Counted from the stretch's first letter, positions 9,603 to 19,174 are shown. The stretch: DNA of 64,000 nucleotides from Methylomonas rapida (GCF_024360925.2 NZ_CP113517.1:248001-312000), one strand, 5' to 3'. Numbers and translations are program-made. The notes: a model not told the origin generated them from the sequence alone.

Positions 9603-9907
9603 GCAAGGTGATGGTTTTTTGAAATTGCAGCTCTAAGTGATTATCGAGGCTGAGGAAAGTCGAGTTACTCACAAATGCTGTGGATAACTCTGTGGATTGG
9701 CGTTGAACAACAAGGCTTAGTGGCGGTTTTTATTACGGATTTGTTAAATTGGCCAAGATTGAGTCAGAAAGATTAAGTATAATAAAAACAATGAGTTATG
9801 GCTGTATTGAGCTTGGGCCTAAAAATTCGTTCGCCGAAAAAATGGCTTGCATTCTTTCAAATAGGGGTTTGTGAATAACCTTGACTATAAACAGCGATTC
9901 GATACTT
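9603..9907. other. Gene-free stretch upstream of priA with a DnaA-box-like site
   Basis: The 305 bp between dsbB and priA contain no credible gene. At 9679-9687 TGTGGATAA is the exact reverse complement of the consensus DnaA box TTATCCACA, and TGTGGATTG follows at 9691-9699. One good box plus one weak one fits DnaA-linked regulation of priA better than an origin, since no AT-rich unwinding repeats, dnaA/dnaN/gidA neighbours or box cluster are present. Confidence 0.3.
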
Positions 9908-10411
9908 TCATGGCTGCGTTTTGGATGCAGAATTCAGCCAAATTGCCCCTAGGCTAAAGGTCGCCAGCAATAAAAAGGCAATCAAGGTCCAACCTGGAAT
10001 CGTCAATCCAAGGAAAATGCCCTCGATTTGCGAGCATTCGCCGGTGCCTGTCAACATCAGTTTGATGGTGTCCGCCAGCGGGAAGTTTTGAAAGACATAC
10101 TCCAAACCCGGACTACATTCCGGGACTTGATCGGGCGGCAAATGCTGCAGCCAGACATGGCGCGCGGAAATGCCGGCTCCGACCAGCGCCAATGCCGCGC
10201 CGATCAGCGCATAGATTTTTACGCCCCGATTATGAATGGCCGCCGTCAGAAACAGCAGGCCGGTTGCCATGATCGCCAAGCGCTGGGAAATGCACAATGG
10301 GCAAGGCTCCAGCTCTTCGACGAACTGCAAAAAGGCGCCGAAACCCAGCAGGGAACAGCAACCGAGAAATCCCAGAAAAAACCAGAGGCGGGTATTGAGT
10401 GTTGCAAGCAT
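9908..10411 (-). CDS. dsbB: Disulfide bond formation protein B
   Basis: Inner-membrane oxidase that recharges DsbA and passes electrons to quinone. 167 residues with four transmembrane helices. The first periplasmic loop has the redox pair CPLC (Cys37, Cys40) and the second has Cys99 and Cys126, matching the DsbB disulfide relay. The open frame runs 68 codons further upstream, but that part lacks family similarity. I therefore use the ATG at 10411, with another in-frame ATG at 10420 nearly as good; neither has a strong Shine-Dalgarno. Confidence 0.92.
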   Translation of the reverse strand: MLATLNTRLWFFLGFLGCCSLLGFGAFLQFVEELEPCPLCISQRLAIMATGLLFLTAAIHNRGVKIYALIGAALALVGAGISARHVWLQHLPPDQVPECSPGLEYVFQNFPLADTIKLMLTGTGECSQIEGIFLGLTIPGWTLIAFLLLATFSLGAIWLNSASKTQP

Positions 10412-10692
10412 CGTTATCATTGAGTACCGTAATAGTCGAATAGTGCGAGCATCCATGGCCAGCGTGTCAAAAACACCTTGCCCTGGTGGCCGAAAGAAGA
10501 CGACGATAAAATTATGTATCATCGAATTGTAACCCGTCACCATCATTTGCGGACGGCTTGTCCGCCAAGAGCGGAAATCACGGGATGGAACCGCACGTTT
10601 GACGATTATACTCATCTATACAGCTCAGCGAGTTGTGTTCGGCTAAATTGACTTGGCCTTCAAAAACGCTTTAATGATTTAGAGAATATCTC

Positions 10693-11913
10693 ATGCCATC
10701 GATTGAATTCGTCAGCTTGGCTGGCGCCGTGTTGTTGCTCATCAGCATTTTTTCCAGCAAATTAGCCAACAAAGTAGGCATTCCGTCGCTGTTGTTCTTT
10801 CTGTTGACCGGTTGGTTGATCGGCAACTTCGGTGGCGTCATGCTCGATAATATCGAAATCGCCAAATTCATCGGCGATTTTGCGTTGATTTTCATTCTGT
10901 TCGCCGGTGGGTACGATTCGCATTGGCCCAATATACAGCCGGTGCTATGGCAAGGACTGTGCCTATCCACCTTCGGCGTATTCATCACCATGCTGTTGTT
11001 GGGTAGTTTTGCCTGGTTCATCCTTGGTTCGTTCAGCAGTTTTTCCTTGGGCATCCACGGCATCACGTTTGCCGAAGGCTTGCTGTTGGCGGCCATCGTG
11101 TCCTCCACCGACGCGGCGGCGGTATTTTCGGTGCTTCGCTCCAGTCGACTGGATCTCAAGGGTAAATTGCAACCCTTGCTGGAACTCGAATCCAGCAGCA
11201 ACGACCCGATGGCGGTATTACTGACAACCAGTTTGATCAGCTATATCGGCGCCGGACATGCGTCCTGGCTGGAAGGCGGCTTGTTCTTGGTCATGCAGTT
11301 GACGATAGGTGTCGTCATTGGCTACGGCGCCGGACGCGGCATGGTTTGGCTGTTGAATCATCTGGGCTTGAGCTCGGCGGGCTTGTATGCGATTGCCTCG
11401 ATAGCGCTGGTGCTGTTGACCTTTAGCGCGGCAACCTTTTTCAAGGGCAACGGTTTTCTTGCCGTGTATGTGGCCGGGGTCGTGGCGGGTAACCACAAAG
11501 TGGTGCATCAGAATTATATAGGGGCTTTTCACGACAGTTTTGCCTGGTTGATGCAAATCATCATGTTTTTGACGCTGGGCATGCTCTCCGTGCCGCATAA
11601 GGCCGAGCTTTCCGCGCTGGCCAGCGTGGCCGTCGCCGTCAGCCTGTTTCTGATGTTCGTCGCCCGCCCGCTCAGCGTTTTCATCAGTTTGTCCTGGAGC
11701 AAGATCAGCATCAAGGAAAAGCTATTGATTTCCTGGGTGGGCTTACGCGGCTCGGTGCCTATTGTGTTGGCCACGTTTCCGCTGGCATTCGGCATCAAGG
11801 AAGCCGGCGAGATTTTTGTGCTGGTCAGTTGCATCGTGGTGATGTCGGTTTTGATCCAGGGCTTTTCTCTGGCACCCGTGGCTCGCTGGCTGGGATTGGC
11901 GGATAAAAAATGA
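10693..11913 (+). CDS. CPA1-type K+/H+ or Na+/H+ antiporter, NhaP2-like, short form
   Basis: 406 residues with about twelve hydrophobic segments. It resembles the membrane part of NhaP2/CvrA: FLLTGWLIGNFGG near the start, SSTDAAAVFSVLR with the conserved Asp, and ELESSSNDPMAV with the Asn-Asp pair expected in the transport site. E. coli NhaP2 is about 578 residues and ends in a TrkA-C regulatory domain. This protein stops right after the last membrane helix (ARWLGLADKK), so the nucleotide-sensing domain is absent. The ion is likely K+ or Na+ but cannot be told from sequence. Confidence 0.85.
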   Translation: MPSIEFVSLAGAVLLLISIFSSKLANKVGIPSLLFFLLTGWLIGNFGGVMLDNIEIAKFIGDFALIFILFAGGYDSHWPNIQPVLWQGLCLSTFGVFITMLLLGSFAWFILGSFSSFSLGIHGITFAEGLLLAAIVSSTDAAAVFSVLRSSRLDLKGKLQPLLELESSSNDPMAVLLTTSLISYIGAGHASWLEGGLFLVMQLTIGVVIGYGAGRGMVWLLNHLGLSSAGLYAIASIALVLLTFSAATFFKGNGFLAVYVAGVVAGNHKVVHQNYIGAFHDSFAWLMQIIMFLTLGMLSVPHKAELSALASVAVAVSLFLMFVARPLSVFISLSWSKISIKEKLLISWVGLRGSVPIVLATFPLAFGIKEAGEIFVLVSCIVVMSVLIQGFSLAPVARWLGLADKK

Positions 11914-12124
11914 CGGACGCCAGATTGCTTGAATCCTGCCAAGCTGATTTTCCACGTCCTCTTGAAAGGCCCTGATTCTCATTGGAAAAATTAACGCCAG
12001 GCATAGCTCGGGAGTGCAATAGGATTTCGTCAGAAATAACTTCCGCATTCTGTTCCCTCTCCCTTCGGGAGGGTTAGGGTGAGGGATATAAATAGGGGCG
12101 TTATTAGGGACGAAATCCATAGCG

Positions 12125-13075
12125 CTAAAGAAACCACCGGTTACCGCTCGACAGGCGTTTTTTTAGTGTGCCCAGGATATTTCCACCGACTTTTTTCATT
12201 TCGTCTTGGATATATTGCATCTGCTCGCTCCGCGCCACTTCGAGCAACAAGGCCGAAACACCGACGAGGCCGGCTTTGCAACGTGCCCAGATCAATGGCC
12301 GCATCGCCGTGGCCGATGCCAGGACATGGGCGGCATACCCTTGCAGCCGTCTATCCCATGCCTGCGGCAGCCACATTTGATACAGGCTCAGGCCAATCTG
12401 AAAGTTTAGCGACAGCCCCAGCAAACCGCCGCTGAGCACCAGTAAATACGCAAAAGCCGGCGTTTCCCGCGTCAGATACCAGGCAAAGATGTCGGTCAGC
12501 ATGCTCATGAACGGTATGCCTATCGTCAGGCGTTTTAGCCAGACCGGTATATCGCACAGAATGAACAGCTTGCCGACGAAAAACAAAATAAAGGCAATGC
12601 CGAACAGGTGGATATGCGAAACCCTGACCAGCGACGGAATCGACGCGCCGCGATCGGACTCGGTCAGTTTGACGACCTGTTCGTAGCTGGTCAGTGGCGG
12701 TACCTTCAGTCCACTGGCAGGAGAATGGCAAGCCAGGCAATCGCGCTGCAGGATTGGCGCAACCTGCGTTTCATAGAGCGCTTGCGGCGCGCCGGAGGCG
12801 ATCCAATCCAGAATGGCGCTTTTGTCTTCGGTCGATTTCAGGTTGCCGGCCATCGGCCCATTGATGGCGGCCGCCAAACGGGTTTGCTCGGGACTGCCGT
12901 GATAGGCAATCGCAATATCGGCTATCGACAAACCGGCCTGCCCATCACGCCCTTGATGGGTAAAAAAAACCTGCCCCAGGGAAAATAAATAGCCCAATCC
13001 GATGCTTAACAAAAACAACGTATTGAGTATGCGTTCGGAAACGGAAATATCATTGAAGCGTTGACAGTTTGCCAT
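12125..13075 (-). CDS. Membrane protein with one c-type heme motif
   Basis: 316 residues. An N-terminal membrane anchor (residues 17-38) precedes a periplasmic segment with a single heme-binding motif CLACH (residues 113-117, context RDCLACHSP). Then come about three more membrane helices (roughly 155-175, 185-203 and 208-232) and a positively charged amphipathic tail. His154 and His156, in RVSHIHLFGIAF near the second helix, could be heme ligands. I do not recognise a named enzyme; the build suggests a membrane electron-transfer or sensor cytochrome. The ATG at 13075 follows AAGAGG at good spacing. The neighbours (antiporter, gltA) give no functional clue. Confidence 0.7.
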   Translation of the reverse strand: MANCQRFNDISVSERILNTLFLLSIGLGYLFSLGQVFFTHQGRDGQAGLSIADIAIAYHGSPEQTRLAAAINGPMAGNLKSTEDKSAILDWIASGAPQALYETQVAPILQRDCLACHSPASGLKVPPLTSYEQVVKLTESDRGASIPSLVRVSHIHLFGIAFILFFVGKLFILCDIPVWLKRLTIGIPFMSMLTDIFAWYLTRETPAFAYLLVLSGGLLGLSLNFQIGLSLYQMWLPQAWDRRLQGYAAHVLASATAMRPLIWARCKAGLVGVSALLLEVARSEQMQYIQDEMKKVGGNILGTLKKRLSSGNRWFL

Positions 13076-13641
13076 GACCCACCTCTTGCCTACTAGAACA
13101 CAATGTCATTCAGCAAGATACGTGCCTCAATAGATTCATTAAAATTCAATCAGTTATAAACTCGCATTCCAAAAATGAGGGCCTCGCTGGTGCATGTCCG
13201 CACCGATGTCGTGCGTTTTTAACATTAGTTGCGCATTCGCAACATCAGCGTAAGGACGACAGCCTCAGTCAGCACTCCCGAAGAAGGGCGAGGTAACAGT
13301 CAAAACAGTTCCCTCTCCAGCGAGGAGAGGCGCTTTTACGATACCCTCCGGCTTGAGGAGCGGGACATATCTTTTCAGGTAATATATTGATTGATGCGCC
13401 AGTCTATTCCATCGATCAGGCGATTTACGCCACATTCCGGCGGGCCAATAGGTGCCGGTGGGCGGTTATATCATGACGGTAACGATAGCCTTTCATGAGT
13501 TGTTGGGATGGCTATTGGCTTCGCGATACAGCGGGGGCAGACCTCGCACCAGGTTTGATTATTTCTCTAGCATTGGCTACATGGAATAGAATAGGCCAAG
13601 GCTTGCAATGAAGCAGGCAAATCCAATTTAGGAGAGAGTTA
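13076..13641. other. Gene-free region upstream of gltA with small palindromes
   Basis: No convincing gene in about 560 bp. A hairpin GTTGCG-CATT-CGCAAC lies near 13226. Around 13305-13350, TTCCCTCTCC and GCTTTTACGATACCC resemble pieces of the inverted-repeat element at 38379-38507. Just before gltA there is a strong ribosome site, GGAGAGAG, at about 13631. The promoter of gltA must lie here; I could not pick a clear -35/-10 pair. Confidence 0.5.
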
Positions 13642-14937
13642 ATGGTTGAAAAATATGTGTCCTTGTCCGAGGACGATCGAGAGCGAATACATCAATTGTC
13701 GGTAATGGACGGCACCCTGGGGCCTTCGGTGCTCGATATTCGCAGTCTTTACGCAAAAACCGGGTATTTCACCTATGACCCTGGATTTACCTCGACCGCG
13801 AGCTGCTCGTCCAAAATCACCTTTATCGATGGCGAAGCCGGCATTCTGCTGTATCGAGGTTACCCGATCGAGCAACTGGCGGAAAAATGCGATTTTCTGG
13901 AAGTCTGCTATTTGCTGCTGAACGGAGAATTGCCCAACGGCGCGCAGATGAAGGAATTCGTGACCACCGTCAGCCAGCACGTGATGGTGCATGAACAATT
14001 GACCAAGTTTTACAGCGGCTTTCGCCGCGACGCCCATCCGATGGCGGTTTTGGTCGGAGTCGTGGGCGCCTTGTCGGCGTTTTACCATGACGTGATGGAC
14101 ATTACCTGCCGCGAGGACCGCTACATGTCGGCCATCCGTCTGATCGCCAAAATGCCGACCATGGTGGCGATGTGCTACAAGTACAGTATCGGCATGCCGT
14201 TCATCTATCCCAAACGCAAGCTGGGTTACGCCGAGAACTTCATGCGCATGATGCACGGCGATCCCTGTGACGAATACATTCCCAATCCGGTGTTGACGCG
14301 GGCGCTGGACCGCATCCTGATCCTGCACGCCGACCACGAACAGAACGCTTCGACCTCGACTGTCAGATTGGCGGGATCCAGCGGCGCCAACCCCTATGCC
14401 TGCGTGGCGGCGGGCATTGCCTGTCTGTGGGGCGCCGCGCATGGTGGCGCGAACGAAGCTGTGTTGAACATGCTGGAAGAAATCGGCGACGTGTCGCGTA
14501 TCGGTGAATATGTGGCTCGCGCCAAGGATAAAAACGATCCCTTCCGGTTGATGGGCTTCGGGCACAGGGTGTATAAAAATTACGATCCGCGCGCGAAATT
14601 GATGCGCCAGACTTGCCACGAGGTATTGGACGAGCTGAATCTGAACGATGATCGTTTGTTCAAACTGGCGATGGAATTGGAGCGGATTGCGCTGGAAGAC
14701 GAGTATTTCGTCGAGAAGAAACTCTATCCGAACGTGGACTTTTATTCCGGCATCGTCCTGCGGGCCTTGGGGATTCCGACCGAGATGTTCACCGCGATCT
14801 TCGCGCTGGCAAGATCGGTGGGCTGGATTGCGCAATGGGATGAAATGATTTCCGATCCCGAATTGAAAATCGGCCGGCCGCGGCAGTTATATCGCGGGGT
14901 GCCGATGCGCGATGTCAAACCGATTTCCAGTCGTTGA
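13642..14937 (+). CDS. gltA: Citrate synthase (type II)
   Basis: Condenses oxaloacetate and acetyl-CoA to citrate, the entry to the TCA cycle. At 431 residues it has the length of the hexameric, NADH-sensitive gammaproteobacterial enzyme. Signatures in order: [30 protein letters not shown] with an active-site His, [14 protein letters not shown] with the second His, and VDFYSG with the catalytic Asp. The ATG is preceded by GGAGAGAG. It stands alone, with a CACGAAA repeat directly after its stop codon. Confidence 0.97.
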   Translation: MVEKYVSLSEDDRERIHQLSVMDGTLGPSVLDIRSLYAKTGYFTYDPGFTSTASCSSKITFIDGEAGILLYRGYPIEQLAEKCDFLEVCYLLLNGELPNGAQMKEFVTTVSQHVMVHEQLTKFYSGFRRDAHPMAVLVGVVGALSAFYHDVMDITCREDRYMSAIRLIAKMPTMVAMCYKYSIGMPFIYPKRKLGYAENFMRMMHGDPCDEYIPNPVLTRALDRILILHADHEQNASTSTVRLAGSSGANPYACVAAGIACLWGAAHGGANEAVLNMLEEIGDVSRIGEYVARAKDKNDPFRLMGFGHRVYKNYDPRAKLMRQTCHEVLDELNLNDDRLFKLAMELERIALEDEYFVEKKLYPNVDFYSGIVLRALGIPTEMFTAIFALARSVGWIAQWDEMISDPELKIGRPRQLYRGVPMRDVKPISSR

Positions 14938-14940
14938 TCC

Positions 14941-15102
14941 TATAAAAATCATTGGGTCCACGAAACACACGAAAATCACGAACAGTTTCAAAAAGTTATT
15001 GCTCAAAAAGCCGACACCTTGTGGGTAACCAAGCCACGTGACGTAACCAACTGTTTTATTTCGTGTCTTTCGTGCTTTTCGTGGACTACTGATGCTTTTA
15101 GG
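14941..15102 (+). repeat. CACGAAA repeat family, copy C
   Basis: Starts ATAAAAATCATTGGGTCCAC and ends TTTTCGTGGACTACTGATGC then TTTTAGG; the two ends are imperfect inverted repeats of each other. The central part differs from other copies (GTGGGTAACCAAGCCACGTG), so its core has been replaced or has diverged. It begins three bases after the gltA stop codon and may serve as its 3' end. Confidence 0.7.
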
Positions 15103-15143
15103 TTGATCAGTAAAACGGCAAATTTTTTACAACGTCGAACATG

Positions 15144-15165
15144 GCGGGAGCCGTGCGGTTCCCGC
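15144..15165 (+). terminator. GC-rich hairpin downstream of gltA
   Basis: GCGGGAGCCG-TG-CGGTTCCCGC is a ten-pair stem with one G-T wobble and a two-base loop, followed by GAAGCTTTTAAAC. The T-run is short and displaced by five bases, so this is at best a weak intrinsic terminator and might simply be a structural repeat. Confidence 0.35.
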
Positions 15166-15257
15166 GAAGCTTTTAAACATGACCTGGCGCCATAGGACGG
15201 TATTAATCGTTCGGCTTATTGTATGGTGCTGGTGAAGGTCATCGAACTGACGACGAT

Positions 15258-15527
15258 TTATCGGCTTTCATGCGGGCGGCTGCTAACTTGGACAATGGCT
15301 TGCTCAATGGCCTTGGCTACCGCCATGCGCATGTCTTCGTGATCGCGTTCGGTCAGGTTGGCGCTTTTATCGGTCATGTTGCGCACGTAACAGGTCGGTA
15401 ACTTGTTCAGGGCGATACAGGCCACGTCTTCCAGCGACGTCCGCGACAGGGGGGCCAGCGTGTTTTGTTGCATGAGCCATAAGTGGTCTATCACCAGCTG
15501 CTCATAGTAGTTGCAGATATCCAGCAT
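15258..15527 (-). CDS. ComFB-like late competence domain protein
   Basis: 89 residues, all within the ComFB-type domain: an N-terminal NYYEQLVIDHL helix, then LEDVACIALNKLPTCYVRN, the family hallmark. In Bacillus the ComFB protein sits in the comF competence operon; in proteobacteria and cyanobacteria isolated copies occur and the role is not settled. The ATG at 15527 has AAAGAGG five bases upstream, better than the longer in-frame start at 15569. It stands alone, 88 bp before the permease pair's end. Confidence 0.75.
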   Translation of the reverse strand: MLDICNYYEQLVIDHLWLMQQNTLAPLSRTSLEDVACIALNKLPTCYVRNMTDKSANLTERDHEDMRMAVAKAIEQAIVQVSSRPHESR

Positions 15528-15615
15528 GAAAGCCTCTTTATTGTCATGAGTTGCACTAAGGATAGCCAATAAATCGGCCTAAGGCCATCGTAGCCCAAGC
15601 ATGATGCCGTGGTGC

Positions 15616-16815
15616 TTATTCCGCGCGCAAGGCTTCCAGCGGATTCAGCTGCGCGGCTTTCATGGCCGGCGTTATGCCAGAGACAATGCCTATCAATAGC
15701 GACACTGAAAAGGCCGCGGCTATATAACTCCAGGCCAGTTCTACCGGTAGCGCAGGCACAAGGGCGGCCGCCAGTTTGACCAGAGCCACCCCCAGCAGCA
15801 CGCCGCCCGCACCGCCGGCCAGGCTCAGTAACAGTGCTTCGCCCAGGAATAATCTAAAGACCACACGACGTTCGGCGCCTATCGCGCGCAATAAACCTAT
15901 CTCGGTGATGCGTTCGGATACGGCGATGGTCATGATGGTCAGGATGCCGACCGAGCCCACCAGCAACGAAATGCTCCCCAACGCGGCCACCGCCATGGTC
16001 AGAACGCTTAGAACCGAGTCCAATTTTTCCAGCATCTGATTCTGGGTGATGATGGTGAAGTCTTCCGCGCCATGACGGGCGATCAAGTGACGCTTGAGAT
16101 TGCGCTCCACGATTTCGCTGCTGGCCTCGTTGTCGTACAGCACGTCGATTTCCATCAGGCTTTGGCGATCGAACATTTCCATTGCCTTGTTGCTGGGAAT
16201 GTAGACGGTGTCGTCCATGTCGAATCCCAGCATTTGACCCTTGGGCTCCATGACGCCGATGACGCGAAAACGGTCGCTACCGATGCGGATGCGCTGCCCC
16301 AAAGGGCTGGCGGTGCCGAACAACTCCGCATGCATCTTGCTGCCCAAAACCGCAAACGCGCGCGGATTTTCCAGGCTGTCGTCCGGCAGGAAGCGCCCCA
16401 TGGCGAGCTTGAGCTTCCATATTTCAGGCAATGCCGCGCCGACCCCGAATACGTTGGCGCGCCGTTGCTTGTTGCCTGCTTCGATCCGGGCATTGCCTTG
16501 TACCATCGGCATGGCCGCCTGGACGTAATCGAGTTTTTGCAGGCTGAGTACATCGGCATTCGATAGCGGGCGCACGGTACTGATGGTCGCGCCGGACAGG
16601 CCGAAGGTGGTGGTTTTACCGGGTGTAATGGCTATCAGATGCGTCCCGAACTGGGTGAATTCCGACAGGACAAAGCGATGGATGCCGCGGCCAATGGATG
16701 TCAGGATCACCACGGCGGCAATGCCTATGATCAAGCCCAAGGCGGTCAGCATGGAACGTTGTTTGTGGCTGCCGATGCTGCGTAAGGCTAGCTTGACTAA
16801 GTCGGTCCAGTTCAT
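15616..16815 (-). CDS. ABC transporter permease, MacB/FtsX type
   Basis: 399 residues with the MacB layout. A membrane helix follows LRSIGSHKQRSMLTALG. Then comes a large periplasmic domain (about residues 45-270), and three C-terminal helices beginning around SISLLVGSVGILTIM. The ERITEIGLLRAIGAERR stretch after them is the cytosolic coupling segment that meets an ATPase. The start at 16815 lies four bases after the stop of the second permease. MacB-type pairs move lipoproteins, peptides or antibiotics out of the envelope; the substrate is unknown. No ATP-binding subunit is encoded next to it. Confidence 0.88.
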   Translation of the reverse strand: MNWTDLVKLALRSIGSHKQRSMLTALGLIIGIAAVVILTSIGRGIHRFVLSEFTQFGTHLIAITPGKTTTFGLSGATISTVRPLSNADVLSLQKLDYVQAAMPMVQGNARIEAGNKQRRANVFGVGAALPEIWKLKLAMGRFLPDDSLENPRAFAVLGSKMHAELFGTASPLGQRIRIGSDRFRVIGVMEPKGQMLGFDMDDTVYIPSNKAMEMFDRQSLMEIDVLYDNEASSEIVERNLKRHLIARHGAEDFTIITQNQMLEKLDSVLSVLTMAVAALGSISLLVGSVGILTIMTIAVSERITEIGLLRAIGAERRVVFRLFLGEALLLSLAGGAGGVLLGVALVKLAAALVPALPVELAWSYIAAAFSVSLLIGIVSGITPAMKAAQLNPLEALRAE

Positions 16816-16819
16816 GGCT

Positions 16820-18025
16820 TTATCGTCTGCCCAAGGCCAAGATGGGATCGAGTCTTGCCGCTTTGCGGGCGGGCAGCACACCGAAAATCAGGCCGGTGGC
16901 CAATGCGACCGACCATGCGGACAACCAGGCCCAGGCCGGCAAGTTGAGCGGGAAATCGGGATAAAGCCAGCGTAACAGCCAGATTCCGATCTGACCTATC
17001 AGGCTACCGAAAACCGCGCCGATGAGCGACAGCAAGGCTGCCTCCGATAAAAATAGATTGTGTATTTGGCTTCGAGTCGCGCCCAGTGCTTTCAGTAGAC
17101 CGATTTCAGCGGTGCGCTGAGTTACACTGACCAGCATCACGTTCATCACCAATACGCCGGCGACGGCTAAACTGACGGCGGCGATGCCGGCGACCGTCAG
17201 TGTCAGAGCCTTGAGGATTTTATCGAAGGTGTTGACCACGCTGTCCTGGGTAATCACGGTCACATCGTCCTCGCCTTCGTGTCGCTGTTTGATGATGGCG
17301 CGCACGTCGTCGACGGCCTTGTGCATGGCGGTTTCGGACTCGGCCTCGATCAATACGCGAAATAGGGAATGGCTATCGAATAGCGCCAGGGCCGATGCAA
17401 CAGGCACGATGACGAGTTCGTCGAAACCCACCCCGATCGATTGCCCTTGCTTGGCCAACACGCCGATTACCCTGAAACGGCGGTCATTGATGCGTAGCCA
17501 TTGGCCGACGGCATTCTGCCGCGGAAACAGTTCCTCGCGTATGGTTTGGCCTATTACGCAAACGGGGAGTTCTTTATTGGCGTCTATCACAGGCAGGAAT
17601 TGGCCTTGCTCGATTGACAAATGACGCACTCTTTGCAGGGCGTGGCTGGAGCCCATGATATTGGTTTCCCGCTCCAGGCCCGCGAACGATACCGGAGCCG
17701 AGCATATGCTGACCGGAGCAATGGCCACGACATGCCGGCTTCTAAGCAGGGCGGCTGCGTCGTCCAGCGTCAAATCGCGCGGTGTTTCCCCAAACAGTGG
17801 AGGGTGGCCGCCGGTGGTCTCGGTGCGTCCAGGCAAAATGATCACCAGATGCGTACCCAACGATTTGAATTCATTGATGACATAATTACGCGCGCTATCG
17901 CCCAGCGCGGTCAAAATATTCACCGAGGCTACGCCGATGCTCATCGCCAACACAATCAGCGCGGCGCGCAATGGTTGAGTCTTGATGGCCTTGGCCGCAT
18001 GCAGCAGGATGTCTTGAAATAGCAT
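16820..18025 (-). CDS. ABC transporter permease, MacB/FtsX type
   Basis: 401 residues, a paralogue of the following gene with the same topology. One N-terminal helix (AALIVLAMSIGVASVNILTA) precedes a periplasmic MacB-PCD-like region, and three C-terminal helices begin at the VAGVLVMNVMLVSV segment. The coupling motif QRTAEIGLLKALGATRSQ is present. Together the two would form a heterodimeric permease. The upstream side (18026-18346) holds only a repeat copy and no ATPase gene, so the ATPase must be encoded elsewhere or has been lost by rearrangement here. Confidence 0.88.
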   Translation of the reverse strand: MLFQDILLHAAKAIKTQPLRAALIVLAMSIGVASVNILTALGDSARNYVINEFKSLGTHLVIILPGRTETTGGHPPLFGETPRDLTLDDAAALLRSRHVVAIAPVSICSAPVSFAGLERETNIMGSSHALQRVRHLSIEQGQFLPVIDANKELPVCVIGQTIREELFPRQNAVGQWLRINDRRFRVIGVLAKQGQSIGVGFDELVIVPVASALALFDSHSLFRVLIEAESETAMHKAVDDVRAIIKQRHEGEDDVTVITQDSVVNTFDKILKALTLTVAGIAAVSLAVAGVLVMNVMLVSVTQRTAEIGLLKALGATRSQIHNLFLSEAALLSLIGAVFGSLIGQIGIWLLRWLYPDFPLNLPAWAWLSAWSVALATGLIFGVLPARKAARLDPILALGRR

Positions 18026-18152
18026 CGTCTAACTCGGGTTGTTATCCGGGCAGTTTAGCCGGATAAACGCCAAAGGCATAGCCGAGGCCGCTAAGTCATG
18101 GGCAGGAAATAAAGCAATGAATTGTGCGAATTGATTCGCACTGCGCGGATAA

Positions 18153-18264
18153 ACCTAGAAAAATCATTTGGTCCACGAAATACACGAAAATCACGAAAAG
18201 TTGCAAACTGTTTTCATCCTCAAGAGCTGCACCGGACAGGTGAATCGATAAGCGTTAATAACGC
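18153..18264 (+). repeat. CACGAAA repeat family, copy D (right end missing)
   Basis: Reads CCTAGAAAAATCATTTGGTC, then CACGAAATACACGAAAATCA, then the core TGCACCGGACAGGTGAATCG and AAGCGTTAATAACG. It lacks the right-hand inverted terminus, so it is a truncated copy. With copy E it flanks the ankyrin gene in inverted orientation. Confidence 0.75.
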
Positions 18265-18346
18265 CCCCACAGAAAACTGGGGTGATTGCCTAGCATCGAG
18301 CCAAACGCCTGTGCAAAAATAAGCTTTTTGGCAGGCTGTCGCAAAA

Positions 18347-19174
18347 CTACTGTAGTCTTTTCAGCCACGCACTCACTTCGTGCGGCTTGGATGCGTGATC
18401 GGAAATCAAGACAATGATGTCTTCATAGCCAAATTTCCTGGCAAGCGATAAGGCATTGTCGCCTTTTGGCGTTTTGAGTTCTGGATCGGCGCCATATTCC
18501 AATAGCAGCACCACTATATCCGACTCACCCATTGAGATCGCCAACATTAGCGGCGTCCATCCCATCTGATTGCGCACGTTCAAATCCGCGCCATGTTCTA
18601 TGAGTTGCATGGCCAATTCCTTGAAACCGCGTGTTTTTTTGCCGCATGCCTCTAAAAGAGGCGTCAGTCCAGAAGCATCTTTCACATCGGCATCGGCCCC
18701 TGCTTTGAGCAAAAGGTTGGCAATAATGGTGAAATTGTTCTTTATTGCAATTTGAAGACAGCTGTTTCCGAGTTCGTCACTGGCATTGACATTGATGCCG
18801 GCCCGGACGAATAGATCGACTAATTTTTGGCTGCCTTGATTGATGGCCTTTATAAATTCGGGCACCGTAAAATTGACGCCGATCGACTCAAGCTGTTTGA
18901 TAGCTTCAATCTTTGTTTCCGCCTGCTTTAAATTCTCGGCTTCCCTGAAATGATAAAGCCGGTGTATGTCTTTAAAAGCATCTTCATCGAAGCCTTTACG
19001 TCCGCCTCGGGTGTCGATCAGAAGCGAGGTAAAATAGTCATTGATGCCAGGTTTATTCCATAGCGCAACAATCTTTTTAAATACATGGGGATATTTTTGT
19101 TGCAACGCCGCGGGGTAATCTTTGCCCAAAGATTCAAAGAGTTCATGTTTCATCTGTGTTTCATTATACCTCAT
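18347..19174 (-). CDS. Ankyrin repeat protein
   Basis: 275 residues. A non-repeat N-terminal third (about 1-105) is followed by four or five ankyrin repeats. Helix-turn cores include DELGNSCLQIAIKNNFTIIA, DASGLTPLLEACGKK, NQMGWTPLMLAISMGES and a final TPKGDNALSLARKFGYED. Such proteins mediate protein-protein contacts; no enzymatic domain or signal peptide is visible. The start is uncertain: ATG at 19174 or, in frame, ATG at 19153. The gene is visibly richer in A and T than its neighbours and lies between two inverted copies of the CACGAAA repeat, both consistent with acquisition. Confidence 0.85.
   Translation of the reverse strand: MRYNETQMKHELFESLGKDYPAALQQKYPHVFKKIVALWNKPGINDYFTSLLIDTRGGRKGFDEDAFKDIHRLYHFREAENLKQAETKIEAIKQLESIGVNFTVPEFIKAINQGSQKLVDLFVRAGINVNASDELGNSCLQIAIKNNFTIIANLLLKAGADADVKDASGLTPLLEACGKKTRGFKELAMQLIEHGADLNVRNQMGWTPLMLAISMGESDIVVLLLEYGADPELKTPKGDNALSLARKFGYEDIIVLISDHASKPHEVSAWLKRLQ

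Noticed and set aside
9679..9699. Replication origin near priA
   Set aside because: One consensus DnaA box and one weak site only; no box cluster, AT-rich unwinding region or origin-linked genes.
13639..14835. 398-codon open frame antisense to gltA
   Set aside because: His/Gln-rich shadow of a conserved citrate synthase frame; no ribosome site or domain.
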